64,000 bases of DNA, taken from positions 5,739,674 through 5,803,673 of the forward strand of contig JARUPZ010000014.1 in the NCBI GenBank assembly GCA_031213475.1, read 5' to 3'. Below, piece after piece: positions 37,680 to 48,652 of this stretch. How positions within the stretch are numbered: position 1 is the first letter of the stretch; every line of letters begins with the position of its first letter. The position numbers and the translations under genes were made by a program. The notes beneath the pieces were generated by a model, which ran no database searches, was not told where the DNA came from, and was given only the letters and a program-made list of their open reading frames with translations. The DNA is from Nereocystis luetkeana. Taxonomy: Eukaryota > Sar > Phaeophyceae > Laminariales > Laminariaceae.

Positions 37680-38569
37680 GTGTTTTTGCCAAAATCAGGT
37701 ATATCTGGCCGCTTTTCGGCCAAAATCAGTTATGTTCTAAAAACAAGTACAAAACACACCCCAGGAGCGCTGCCATTGTCCAGGCTGACATCGTGACTGA
37801 TTTTGGCTCGAAAAGGCCAACTTATACCAGTTTTTTTTCTACTCTCTCTAGCTTTCAACTGATTTTGGCCAGCTTTGAATTAATCAGAGGGGCCACATAT
37901 GTACGCTGTTGTTTCTCTCCGTATGCGTCTGCCCTCCCTCGGTTGAAATTATTCTGCATTGCCCAACGTATAAACTCTGTACTTGCACGTACACGTTGTA
38001 CGTCGAAGTACGTATTATTTCCATAAATATGCATACATGAGTATGCTGGTTTCGCTTTTTTTCTTCTTTGGGATGTGCGACGTGCTTCAGTTATTGAATA
38101 GTTGTTGTGTCCTACTGCCGCTGCTTTGTTGTTTTCTATGGTCACAGCGGTCCATACATCACCATGGTCTTTATCTGCACCACCCCGCGTCGAGTTTGTA
38201 TCAGGTTTAGTACGGCAAGATAATTTCGTGCCGAGCTGGCAGTTAGTTCCGCGAGGACGGTCAAGAAGATTTATGTTGTCAACGGTGGGGGTGCGACATA
38301 TTGAATACTCTTCTTGGCGCCCCCGCCGTCGCAGAACAAACGAAGCCTATTAACAGTGAGTCTCTCCAGGTCCAAGTGAAGCCCGTGGTATATACACCCT
38401 AAAGAAAACTAAACGACTTAGATTTTGGAGGCCATATATGGAACGCTTCTTTTTTTACCCGACTTGCATGGACAGAACACCGCTCGTGGCGCGCGTTTTT
38501 TGCTTGGTTTTAGTATACACCCGATTTTAGCTCAAACGGCTTAGGTATAACTGATTTTGGCATTTGCCC
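37680..38569. mobile_element. MITE-like insertion, array unit 2
   Basis: About 0.89 kb. The ends are inverted: left TGCCAAAATCAGGTATATCT, right complement TGCCAAAATCAGTTATACCT. TTTTCAAG (37672-37679) and TTTTCAAAG (38570-38578) flank it. Array unit 1 has the empty site, CTGTTTTCAAAGGGTCGTC at 33446-33464. Further CTGATTTTGGC motifs occur in both orientations inside, as sub-terminal repeats. No transposase frame, so it is non-autonomous. An 8-9 base target duplication fits hAT or Mutator families; the superfamily is undecided. Confidence 0.75.
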
Positions 38570-38682
38570 TTTTCAAAGTCTTCGTCAACTAAAATCATAC
38601 CGAGTAAAATGTTTGTATACTCAACACGTCTTACATGTCTCTTTTGTGCTGTCGGTTTGTTGTCTATAATCTATGTTTGCAG

Positions 38683-39151
38683 GTCCGTAAGGGTTGTGTC
38701 TACTGCACAGGAACTATCAAGGACAACGGCATCTCGGTCGGCCTGTGCAAGCCCCCCCTTGCACTTCTCGGGCTCCAAGCACTCCAGGAAACTCTTCATC
38801 GCCCACGACGAGCAAGTTCAGGGCGAACGCCACGCGAAGTTCGGCGAATGGGCTCGGGTGGAACTGGAGAAAAACACCGCCAAGCGGGATGGCTGTGTCG
38901 GTCCAACTCCTCGGTTCGGGCTCGAAATAGATCTTCGTACTTTAAGAGTCTGTTCTCGTGTATATCATGATCTGCCGGTAGAGCCTCATACACACTTGAT
39001 CTGCCTTTGGTCTGCACCTGGGGTCCGAATATGTAGAGGTGTTCGCGGGTGTTTCGTTGCAGCGTACGCCTGCGTCTATAATATTTCAATACTTTCAGCA
39101 AACATCCGTTGTGCGTGTATGTACTTGCAAGTCTGTCAGCGGGTACTTTGA
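38683..39151 (+). pseudogene. CxxC gene, exon B copy 2 (frameshifted)
   Basis: Acceptor TATGTTTGCAG, then VRKGCVYCTGTIKDNGISVG. A longer C-run (near 38752-38758) shifts the frame. After it the copy 3-like frame continues as PLHFSGSKHSRKLFIAHDEQ and KFGEWARVELEKN. Where copy 3 has a TAG after FGE this copy has TGG, so the frame runs on to about 39151. One base too many prevents a continuous protein. Confidence 0.5.
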
Positions 39152-39250
39152 GTTCAAGCGTGGGCAGCGGACTGGTTCATTTTTTTTTCGGTGGGGGTTT
39201 CTTCACCTAAGAAGAGAGTCAGCTTTTGCATCGCCTCCATCACGCTAGTG

Positions 39251-39268
39251 CCTTGGCGAGTGCCAAGG
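39251..39268. other. Conserved perfect hairpin (array unit 2)
   Basis: Same CCTTGGC-GAGT-GCCAAGG hairpin as at 34109-34126. Confidence 0.4.
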
Positions 39269-39269
39269 T

Positions 39270-40427
39270 CTAACTGACTTTTTTGCGTCCTGTTTGGGTG
39301 CCGTGGACAACGAAAGATCAGGTTTATTTCAATCTACCTTTGGTGTTTGCCAGGGTGCTGAATCCGTTCATATTAGCGACATTCGCGTTTGCGAGGGAAT
39401 TTTTGCTACTACTTACTCCCGTCGCTTCGACTTCTTTGCGTTTCACGCCGGCCCCGGGCTCACTGCTACGCTTCGTTGAAGACATTTTTCTTGAGGAATT
39501 TCTGTCGTAGTTGGTTTGGGCGTCCGCCAAAGGTTTCGCTCGTTGTCGAACCGTTGGGTGTCGCAGGACATGTGTCGACTGGCGCTGGGATTCGTTGAGC
39601 AAGTGATTACTGTCGAAGTTCCATATCACGCTTATTATGTCGCCTTCATATCTCATAACAGCTGCAATACATAATTACTACCTGCTTTTTCGGTCGTTAG
39701 AACTGCTCTCTTGCGTCACCCTCATCTGCATGCTCCACTAGTATTTTCCTTATACTCATACATACATACTTGGTTGTTAACAGGTGTACATTTGAGCTAT
39801 TGCCCCAACTGCAGCACATACAACTGCAATTGGTGGAATAGTTCAAACCAACCCACCAAATAAATACGTATTTCGGCAGGAGTCTTCTTACACGCTACGC
39901 TCATGCCACTCCGAAGGGAAAACTTGTAAACAAAACTATAAATTCGTTTTCTCTGGTCGGTCGCCGTGGGGGCGTTTCGACGGCCTTTCGCAAGCTCGTC
40001 AGCCCTGATTCGCGAGAGCTTTGTACTATTCGCGAGTGGAGGGACTTTTCGGGAACAGCTTGCACAGGACTGCCGTTGATCTCAGTTGCTTGGGCCCGAA
40101 GAGACCAGCTATAAGACGGCATACACACGATAGTAGACCGATTTGTTTTCTAGTTTGTTCCGGAATAGTTTCAACACAGGACTACGACGCGGGTCATTGG
40201 ATTATTTGCGTGCGTGGAGACATGTAGACAGCATAAGACGGGCGTCACGCTGGTGCTGCCTCTTCGTATACCGCTTGGCCAGTTGGCCTCCTGCTGGCGT
40301 TGCTCCTGCTCGTGCCGCTCCTGCTCGTGCCGCTCCTTCTGGTGCCGCTCCTGCTGTATTTTTTATTTATTTCGCTGCTTCTGTTGGTACCGGGTGCTCC
40401 TCCGCTAGTGCTGCTCCTGCCTGGTAG
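39270..40427. other. Array spacer between exon B copy 2 and exon A copy 2
   Basis: Equivalent of 34130-35299, with the short minisatellite at about 40300-40352. No supported gene. Confidence 0.45.
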
Positions 40428-40795
40428 ATGGCATCGCCTGCTCCTGGTGGTGCTGCTTCTACAGAGTGGATTGCACTTTTTCCTGCTGCCGATATTAAAG
40501 ATTCTGCCTTCAATACACCTCTGCCTCGCCCTCTTCTGGCGGATCTTGGAAGCCCATGTCGAACAGAACCCCTCTGTCCAAGTCAGTGCTCAATCCCACT
40601 GTAAAGTGCAACAGCTGCATCTCCCAATTATACGATGGAGACAGAACTTCGGAGGCAAGGTCGATTTTGCGACCGGCGACCACGACACCTACCCCGGCAG
40701 CGGGATAATCTTGAAGTGGCCCAAAGACTGTGAATTATGCGCCAGGCCTATCGACGTCCGCACCGTGTCCTTCACGCTCGAGACAGGAGGTGGCG
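40428..40795 (+). pseudogene. CxxC gene, exon A copy 2
   Basis: Exactly the same length as exon A copy 1 (368 bases). The start gives MASPAPGGAASTEWIALFPA and ends at a TAA. Other frames carry VKCNSC and then FGGKVDFATGDHD, ILKWPKDCELCARPID and TVSFTLETGGG to the GTGAGT donor at 40796. Both copies need the same frame changes, so either the break predates the duplication or a small intron is missed. Not identified. Confidence 0.45.
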
Positions 40796-40887
40796 GTGAG
40801 TTGTGTTCTGTGGTTCTCTGTTGCTGTTGCTGTGTTGGTGTTGTTGTGTGCTACCTATTCTTACCGCCGCGGCTGCTGTTGTTTATT

Positions 40888-41009
<122 letters not shown>

Positions 41010-41704
41010 TGTCGCCCACGTCTACCGCCGCGGCTGCTGTTGTTGAGTTTTTTCCACACTACTACTTGCAATGTTTGGTATTATATTTACGAGACACGAC
41101 TTGGTGGCGCAGCCCATTGCTGCTGCTACTGCTGCTGCACCTTTTCCTGGTGTTGTTACCCTGCGCCCCTACCGCCCCTGATGCTGCTTTTCTCGTTTCA
41201 GGTTGGTGTATATAGTCGTCGTTCGCGTTGTTGCTGTTTTAGGGACCTTTGAGTCAGCATCTACTGCTGCTGCTGCTGCTGCTGCTGTTAGTGTTGTTGT
41301 TGACGTTGGTGTTTCTCATGTTGTCGACCTCCAGGACTGAATCTACAACCACGATGTTTTTGCCTTCGTGTTTTTTATAGTACGCGTATGCGCTGCTGTT
41401 GCCGCTGCTGCTGCCGTTGTTCTGTACAGCCTGCGTTCCTTTCCACACCGAGGCAGGTGTCTACCTTCGCTGTTGCTGCTGTTGTTTACCTGGTATGTTG
41501 TTTGTTGGTGGTGTTGCTGTTGCTGTTCTCGCACGTAGTCGACCTTTCACACTAAATCCAAGACAAAAATAATAATGCCATTTGTTTATGGGCTACTGCG
41601 CCTACTGCCATTTGCTTTTGTTTGCGCTGCTGCTGCCGCTGCCACTGCCGTTGTTGTTTACAGCCTGCGTTCGTTTCCCCAACAGTGTCTACCGCCGCTG
41701 CTGC

Positions 41705-41796
<92 letters not shown>
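41705..41796 (+). repeat. (TTG)n microsatellite, about 31 repeats
   Basis: Second long TTG tract of array unit 3, running into a short TCG run. The equivalent position in unit 2 has no comparable tract. Confidence 0.95.
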
Positions 41797-41797
<1 letters not shown>

Positions 41798-42597
41798 CGT
41801 CGTCGTCGCTGTGTGCCCGCACGCGAGCACACGACTTGGTGGCGCAACCCATTGCTGCTGCTGCTACTGCTGCTCCTCCTTTTCCTGCTGCTATAACCCC
41901 GCGCGCGTATCGTCCCTGATGCTAAATTTGTTGTGTACGCAGGCGCCGTTCGCGTTGTCGCTGTCGTACGCAGCTTTGAGTCAGTGTCTGTCGTCGCTGC
42001 TGCTGCAGCTGTTGTCTATGTTGTGTTTCTTGGTGTGGTTGTTGCTGTTCCCGCATGTTGTCGACCTTCAGCACTTATATACAAGACACAAATACATACC
42101 GTACCAGGTACCGTACTACAGTAATTATTGCGAGATTTTTGTTTTGCACACTACAGCAGTACGTATAACACAAAAAAATGGCCATTTTTATTTTCTTGAT
42201 ACGAGCTCACACCGAGACAGGGGTATATAGTACGCGTACTGCCATTTGTATACTTATGCGCTGCTGCTGCCGTTGTTTTTTGTTTTGCACACTATAACCG
42301 ACTTTTTTTCCCGAACAGTTGCCGTTGTTGTTCACAGCCTGCGTTTCTTTCCACACCGAGACAGTTGTCTACTGCCGCTGCTACTGTTGTTGTTCCGATA
42401 CTATAACAGACAGGCGTTGAGTACAGTAACACGTTTCCATGTTTTATGCTAATGCCGACTCTGCCGTCGCCGTCTCTGCCGCGAAAAAGACGTAAGGGTT
42501 TGCCAAAATCATTCATCGCATCCCATTCATATTTACCTTTCGTGCTTTCTGCCTCTACAGCGCACGCCAACGGGTATTTTCGAAACTGTTTTTCAAG

Positions 42598-43491
42598 GTG
42601 TTTTTGCCTAAATCAGGTATACCTGGCCACTTTTCGGCCAAAATCAGTCACATTCTAAAAACAAGTACAAAACACACCTCAGGAGCCCTGTTGTTGTCCA
42701 GGCTGACATCGTAACTGATTTTGGCTCGAAAAGGCCAACTTATATCAGTTTTTTTCTACTCTCTCTAGCTTTCAACTGATTTCGGCCAACTTAGAACCAA
42801 TCAGAGGGGCCACATATGTACGCTGTTGTTTCTCTCCGTATGCGTCTGCCCTCCCTCGGTTGAAATTATTCTGAATTATTACGCAAAGTATAAACTCTGT
42901 ACTCGCACGTACACGTTGTACGCCAAAGTACGTATTTATTTACATAAATATGGTACATGAGTATGCTGGTTTCACTTTTTTTCTAATTTGGGGTGTGCGA
43001 CGTCCTTCAGTTATTGAATAGTTGGTGTGTCCTACTGCCTCTGCTTTGTTGTTTTCTACAAGTATGGTCACAGCGGTCCATACATCACCATGGTCTTTAT
43101 CTGCACCACCCCGCGTCGAGTTTGTCTCAGGTGTGGTACGGCGAAATAATTTCGTGCCGAGCTGGTAGTTCCGCGAGGACGGTCAAGACGATTTAAGTTG
43201 TCAACAGTGGGGGTGCGCCAGATTAAATACTCTTCTTGGCGCCCCCACCGTCGCAGAACAAACGAAGCCTATTAACAGTGACTCTCTGCAGGTCCAAGAG
43301 AAGCCCGTGGTATCTACACCCTAAAGAAAACTAAACGATTTAGACTTTGGAGGCCATATATGGAACGCTTCTTTTTTTACCCGACTTTCATGGACAGAAC
43401 ACCGCTCGTGGCGCGCGTTTTTTACTTGGTTTTCGTAAACACCTGATTTTGGCTCAAACGGATCAGATATAACTGATTTTGGCATTTGCCC
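42598..43491. mobile_element. MITE-like insertion, array unit 3
   Basis: Second copy of the element at 37680-38569, at the same site and flanked by TTTTCAAG and TTTTCAAAG. Ends read TTTTTGCCTAAATCAGGTAT on the left and GGGCAAATGCCAAAATCAGT as the right complement. Same site and high similarity show that it was carried along by duplication of the host unit, not inserted independently. Confidence 0.75.
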
Positions 43492-43609
43492 TTTTCAAAG
43501 CCTTCGTCAACTAAACTCATAACAGGTACCAACTAACATATTTGTATTCAACACGTCTTACATGTCTCTTTTGTGCTGTCGGTTTGTTGTCTATAATCTA
43601 TGTTTGCAG

Positions 43610-43777
43610 GTCCGTAAGGATTGTGTCTACTGCAAAGGAACTATCAAGGACAACGGCATCTTGATCGGCCTGTGCAAGCCCCCCTTGCACTTCTCGGGCT
43701 CCAAGCGCTTCAAGAAGCTCTTCATCACCCACGACGAGCAAGTTCATGGCGAACGCCACGCGAAGTTCGGCGAATAG
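43610..43777 (+). CDS. CxxC gene, exon B copy 3 (terminal exon, partial gene)
   Basis: The only exon B with an unbroken frame: VRKDCVYCKGTIKDNGILIG, then LCKPPLHFSGSKRFKKLF, then ITHDEQVHGERHAKFGE and a TAG. It follows TATGTTTGCAG. Contains the CVYC pair and a further Cys in GLCKPP, then a basic C-terminal part. If joined to an exon like A (CELC), the protein would have two CxxC pairs, as in zinc ribbons or treble clefs, but phases do not match for a direct join. Function unknown. Confidence 0.4.
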   Translation, partial: VRKDCVYCKGTIKDNGILIGLCKPPLHFSGSKRFKKLFITHDEQVHGERHAKFGE

Positions 43778-44837
43778 GCTCGGCTGGAACTGGAGAAAAG
43801 CGCCGCCAAGCGGGAAGGCTGTGTCGGTCCATCTCCTCGGTTCGGGCTCGGAATAGATCTTCCTACTTTCATGAGTGTGTTCTCGTGTCTATCATGATCT
43901 GCCGGTAGAGCCTCATACACACTTGATCTGCCTTTGGTCTGCGCCTGGGATCTGAAAATATAGAGGTGTTCGCGGGCGTTCCGTTGCAGCGTGCGCCTGC
44001 GTCTATTATATATCAATACTTTCAGCAAACATCCGTAACGGTTGTGCGTGTACTGGCAAGTCTGTCAGCGGGTATTTTGAGTTCAAGCGTGGGGAGCGGA
44101 CTGGTTCATGTGTTTTCGGTGGGGGTTTCTTCACCTAAGAAGAGTGTCAGGTTTTGCATCGCTTTCATCACGCTAGTGCCTTGGCGAGTGCCAAGGTCTA
44201 ACTGATTTTTTTGCGTCCTCTTTGGGTGCTGTGGACAACGGAAGATCCTGTTTATTTCAATCTACCTTGGGTGTTTACCAGGGTGCTGATTCCGCTGATA
44301 TGAGCGACATTCGCGTTTGCGAGGGAATTTTTGCTACTACTTACTCCCGTCGCTTCGACTTCTTTGCGTTTGACGCCGGCCCCGGGCCCTCTGCTACGCT
44401 GAAGATGTTTTTGTCGAGGAATTTCTGTCGTAGTTGGTTTGGGCGTCCGCCAAAGGTTTCGTTCGTTGTCGAATCGTTAGGTGTCGCAGGACGTGTGTCT
44501 ACTGGCGCTACGATTCGTCGAGCAAGTGCTTACTATCGAAGTTGCATAGCACGCTCGTGTCGCCTTCATATATGATAACAGCTGTAATACATCATTACTA
44601 CCTGCTTTTTCGGTCATTAGAACTGCTCTCTTGCGTCACCCTCATCTGCATGCTCCACTGGTATTTTCCTTATACTCATACATACTTGGTTATTAACAGG
44701 TGTACATTTGAGCTATTGCCCCAACTGCAGCACATACAACTGCAATTGGTGGGATAGTTCAAACCAACTCACCAAATACGTACTTCGGCAAGAGTCTTCT
44801 TACACGCTACGCTCATGCCACTCCGAAGGGAGAACTT
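43778..44837. other. 3' spacer of array unit 3
   Basis: Homologous to the spacers at 33.8-34.75 kb and 38.95-39.9 kb. It carries the hairpin at 44179-44196 and an open frame of 117 codons at 44222-44575, which is not preserved in the other two units. No supported gene. Confidence 0.45.
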
Positions 44838-44848
44838 GTATATATACC

Positions 44849-44876
<28 letters not shown>
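44838..44876. repeat. (TA)n microsatellite at the array/epimerase junction
   Basis: TATATACC, then about 15 TA repeats. Homology to the ~5 kb array ends here, and homology to an inverted epimerase unit starts immediately to the right. The same place in array unit 1 has a shorter TATATATAATATATA. Confidence 0.85.
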
Positions 44877-44880
<4 letters not shown>

Positions 44881-46712
44881 ACATTCTTGTTGAGAAACCC
44901 CCAAGGAAAAATGAGATGTTAGGCGTAGTCACGGAGAGGGAGTCGGTGTGCAATCCCCACCCACCATCTCCGTACTCGAGAGACCGTAACGGTAATTTGA
45001 CCAGTTGGTGCACTGGCTGTACTACAGGAACAAGGATCAATAGACTTGAAGGATAGCGCTCGAACAGGGGTTCATATACACCATAAATAGGCTGCACTTC
45101 AATACGACCAGTACAGATAAAGAGGCACCTTTCTGTTCGGACGGATGATCGCATTATACTTCGCCCTATTCCCACACTGAGTCTCGATGGTTTAGGCTGG
45201 CCTGCAAAACCGATACTTGACAAGCAACGCGCCTCAACGGCTGTTCATCAACCCTAGTCTTTTTGTCAGGACCTGGTGCAATGAGGTTTATCGTCCTGCG
45301 TCGAACCGAAACGCATATCCCAGTACATTGTGCCGCCATCGCGTTTTGGTGCGGCCTGTTTTCATCCTTTTATATGTGGTCATTTCGATGAAGTGCACCT
45401 GAAGGCGCTAGGCGATAGTATTTCCTTCTGAGGTTGAACTCCGATCAAGGACAACATTCCGGACGATTCGTTCGACGGATACAAGCCCCACACCGAGTTC
45501 AGCGACACTTACTGTAAACGGGTACATTACTATAACCAGTGCACTACCCGTATTGCAGCGGACCTTCCCGTAGGTATCTGAGTTCCTTGCGCCACTGAAA
45601 ATCCAGAATAATGATCACACGCGTTTTCAAAACACACGCCAATTTCAGAGCTCGAACGTCTATATGACGAGTCAATCCGCCCCCACACTTGAGTCAAAAT
45701 TATCTTTCCGCGGGACCCAGATAACACAGGGACTGACGTACTAATGCAAACGGCAGCAGAACAAAGGGAACTTCGTCCAGATATCCTGGTCGCTACAGGA
45801 ACCTCACGCCTCTCCTCGTGGTCCGTCCCTCCACTGGCGATGCCCCGTCCTCTGCACAAGATCACATGTTTGGTTTAGACCCTTCGTCGTGTGGTCTGGA
45901 CCTCCAGACATCGTAGTATCACAAGAATATGTTTACGATAGTCACTTTACCTGATATACATGCGAACAACATCATCAGTGAAAAAGAAGAGAATAGCGTG
46001 TAAGTAAGTGAACAGCAAACAATGCAACCTCTAGCGACGTATCGTTGCTGGCGCTTCGCCTTTCACCTCGATGTATCCCGCACGAAACCGTGCCACATAC
46101 AAACATCTGCCATGTACCGGTATCAGCTCCAACATAGACAACACTACCCACAACTGATCCTCCTGTGGCCGATATATTACCAGCGCTGTACAGCTACAAT
46201 CCTCGACTCCGGCACAGATTATTTAGGACGAATGGCCTCCGGCGGGTACCCCAAACGTCCGGCCTGAAACGCACAACCACACACTACACTCAGGTGTGCT
46301 CGCGTGAGTCCACCTAACGGGACTGGCCGATGAGACAAACAAATATACTACGGACCACCAGAGCCATCGCACGGACCACAAAAACGCGTTGAATGTGAGG
46401 TGCACTGATTAAGCAATACTTGGGTGATAACGTAAATATACAATATTCTCAACAAACGCATGCCATCATCGATTGTATTCGACATGCACCATGACAAATT
46501 ATCCGAAACCTTCAATTCGAGTGAACGTCGAGCCATAGCCGCATGCCGAGGACAAACGTGAAGGGTGTGCATCATTCCAAGGCCTCGAATGTTGCCGCGT
46601 GTGGTCGAGAGCCACTGAAACCTTACAGGCCTACAGCAGGGAAATACAACAGTGACCGACGCAACTCGTGCTCTCCTCGACAAAGGAAGACGTGTGGGGC
46701 TATGTTTCATTT
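44877..46712. other. 3' flank of deleted copy 4
   Basis: Diverged inverted match to 7.05-8.98 kb. A conserved island at about 45436-45512 reads well in one frame (IKDNIPDDSFDGYKPHTEFS), and the other units hold similar DNA with stops close by. Too little to call a gene. Confidence 0.4.
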
Positions 46713-46779
46713 CGGTTCGAGGCGTTTCCAGATATCATGCTGTAGTTGCTCCTCCTCTGGCGTCTGTATAAAAACGCAT

Positions 46780-48652
46780 CTTACACGTTAGGCCATAGGA
46801 CTCACATCCTTCGTATTCAAGGTAACCCATTTCGCCGTCCTGGATGCCCGTCCGAGCCTCTCCCATACTCTTCTAGGCTCTGCTCCTGCGCGTCTGGCTG
46901 TTGTCGGTGATGACCTCCGAAACAGCGTTGATGTACGACCGATCACCCGTTTGGTTTCCGTCTGGGGCATTTGCAGATGTGTCCACGAGAAGACCTGGAG
47001 TTGCGGGCGTTCGTTGCCGGCGAAAGCACAACGTCATCAGAATGAGCGGAACAGATGAGTGCAGGATGGTCGGGAAACGAAGTAAAAACCGTTAAGCGAT
47101 GTTGGTGGCTCATGTCGCGACGCTTTTCGCAACGAAGCGATTCGAACCTACCATGACGCCGAGGAGATGGCTTTGGCCAAGATATTTTTCAAACCGACCA
47201 CTGAAATCGATTCAGCTGTCGTATCCAGATAGTCATTACAATGAAAGGCGTTGGGGAAAACAGGTCTGCAGTAGGCCCATATGGACGCATTGCATTGATT
47301 GACGTTTGTCGAACATGAGTTCTACATGCGTAAACGTGACGTCAGTCGTTGTGGATGTTGTCACCATTAACGATAATTATGAAAGCGCTAAGGCGACGAA
47401 ATCAAGTATGAGTTCCTGTCGAAGGTGGCGCCTGCGGTGCGCAGGTGGGCATTTAGATGCCAGGAACAGCGATAACGCAACTCTGAGGCCCGTTGGGAAT
47501 GCACATCTCGCATGCTCTTGAGATAGCAACGGGCGCTGAACGTGGTTGCCTATAAATAACACAGACGAATCATTTTCGTGTAAAGTCCGTATCCGTCGCA
47601 GGGGGCGTAAGCTCCGAACGTTCGACAGAGTGTGACTACGGCTGAACCCACGTATGGTTCGACACGCAGTGGGTACCTTAGCCCCCAAGAAGTCGAAGCT
47701 TCCACCGTGAGCGCGCAGGTTGATGAAGGTGTCGCTCGTAGTGAGGAGGCATATCTCGTCAGCATCCCCACCAGTCGAGGTACCGTGCACCTGAGTATGG
47801 CCGAGCAGCCGGGGGTCGAGGAAGGTAAGGCACGGGAAGATCAGATATGTAGGTCCGCCTAGGAAACGTACCACACATATGAAGAAACACAGATGGACGG
47901 AATATCCTCCTTGCACAACGTGGGCGAGCCAAATATTTGGACATACGTTGGGCAAAGTAATACACCCCACATATTGTCGACAAGTTCTCGTCTGGGTGTA
48001 TTCCATGGTGTTCTACATCGTTCAACGTCTCCAGAAGGATGCATGCACGTCCAGGTTGTTCAAGGGAAGGATCCTGGCCAACTGTGAAGTGAACGATGGT
48101 ATATATCCGAACGAACCCCGAGAAACTAATGTATGAACAACCTAAAGTGTATGTGGGATGGCCCCACGCTTTAACATCTAGGCGAAAATAAGGGCGTTCA
48201 ACGTAGACCCAAGAAGCTCAATCACACATGCAAGCACTATCCTCTTAACATGGCGCACACACCCTGTGTTACAAAAACAAACGAAAGACAATAGGCATAA
48301 CATCTACCTGGAGTGTAACGCCGTCGTGCACGAACAGGTCCTCGGTGAACAGCCATGTTCCTGCAACCCTATCACTGATATTGCCGCTGTCGGGGTCGAC
48401 GGCATACAAGGGCTAATGTCCTCCTCGTTCTTTATATTTTCAGTCCAACGTCACACAGCCTCCGCGGGTGCTGCTGTCTGCTGACACCATGCACAGCTGC
48501 GAAGAAGCGGAGGACTATTGAATCGACGCCAGGATTCTCGAATCGCACTCGGTCTTGGGTATAGGCTCGCTCGGTGACTCCGTGTCTATAGCGCGGACTT
48601 GCTCCAGAGCGAAAATGCTGGGAACGGCTGTTTTTTCAATGGTCGTCTTTAT
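46780..48652 (-). pseudogene. Mannuronan C5-epimerase pseudogene, copy 4 (exons 1-3 only)
   Basis: Minus-strand exons: 48652-48308 (345 bases), 47790-47677 (114 bases), 46994-46780 (215 bases). The start codon is ATA in place of ATG. Exon 1 has in-frame stops after ILASIQ and in the VTLD stretch. Exon 2 is open and ends RAHGGSFDFLGAK. Exon 3 has lost one G near its start (TCGTGGACAC against TCGTGGGACAC), has a TAG, and its donor is changed from GT to AT. Exons 4-7, including the catalytic DPHD exon, are gone: intron 3 sequence joins 3' flank DNA near 46712-46718. It cannot encode an epimerase. Confidence 0.85.

Noticed and set aside
44222..44575. 117-codon open frame in the array spacer
   Set aside because: The matching stretches at 34152 and 39294 lose the frame and the residues, unlike the exon A and B blocks.
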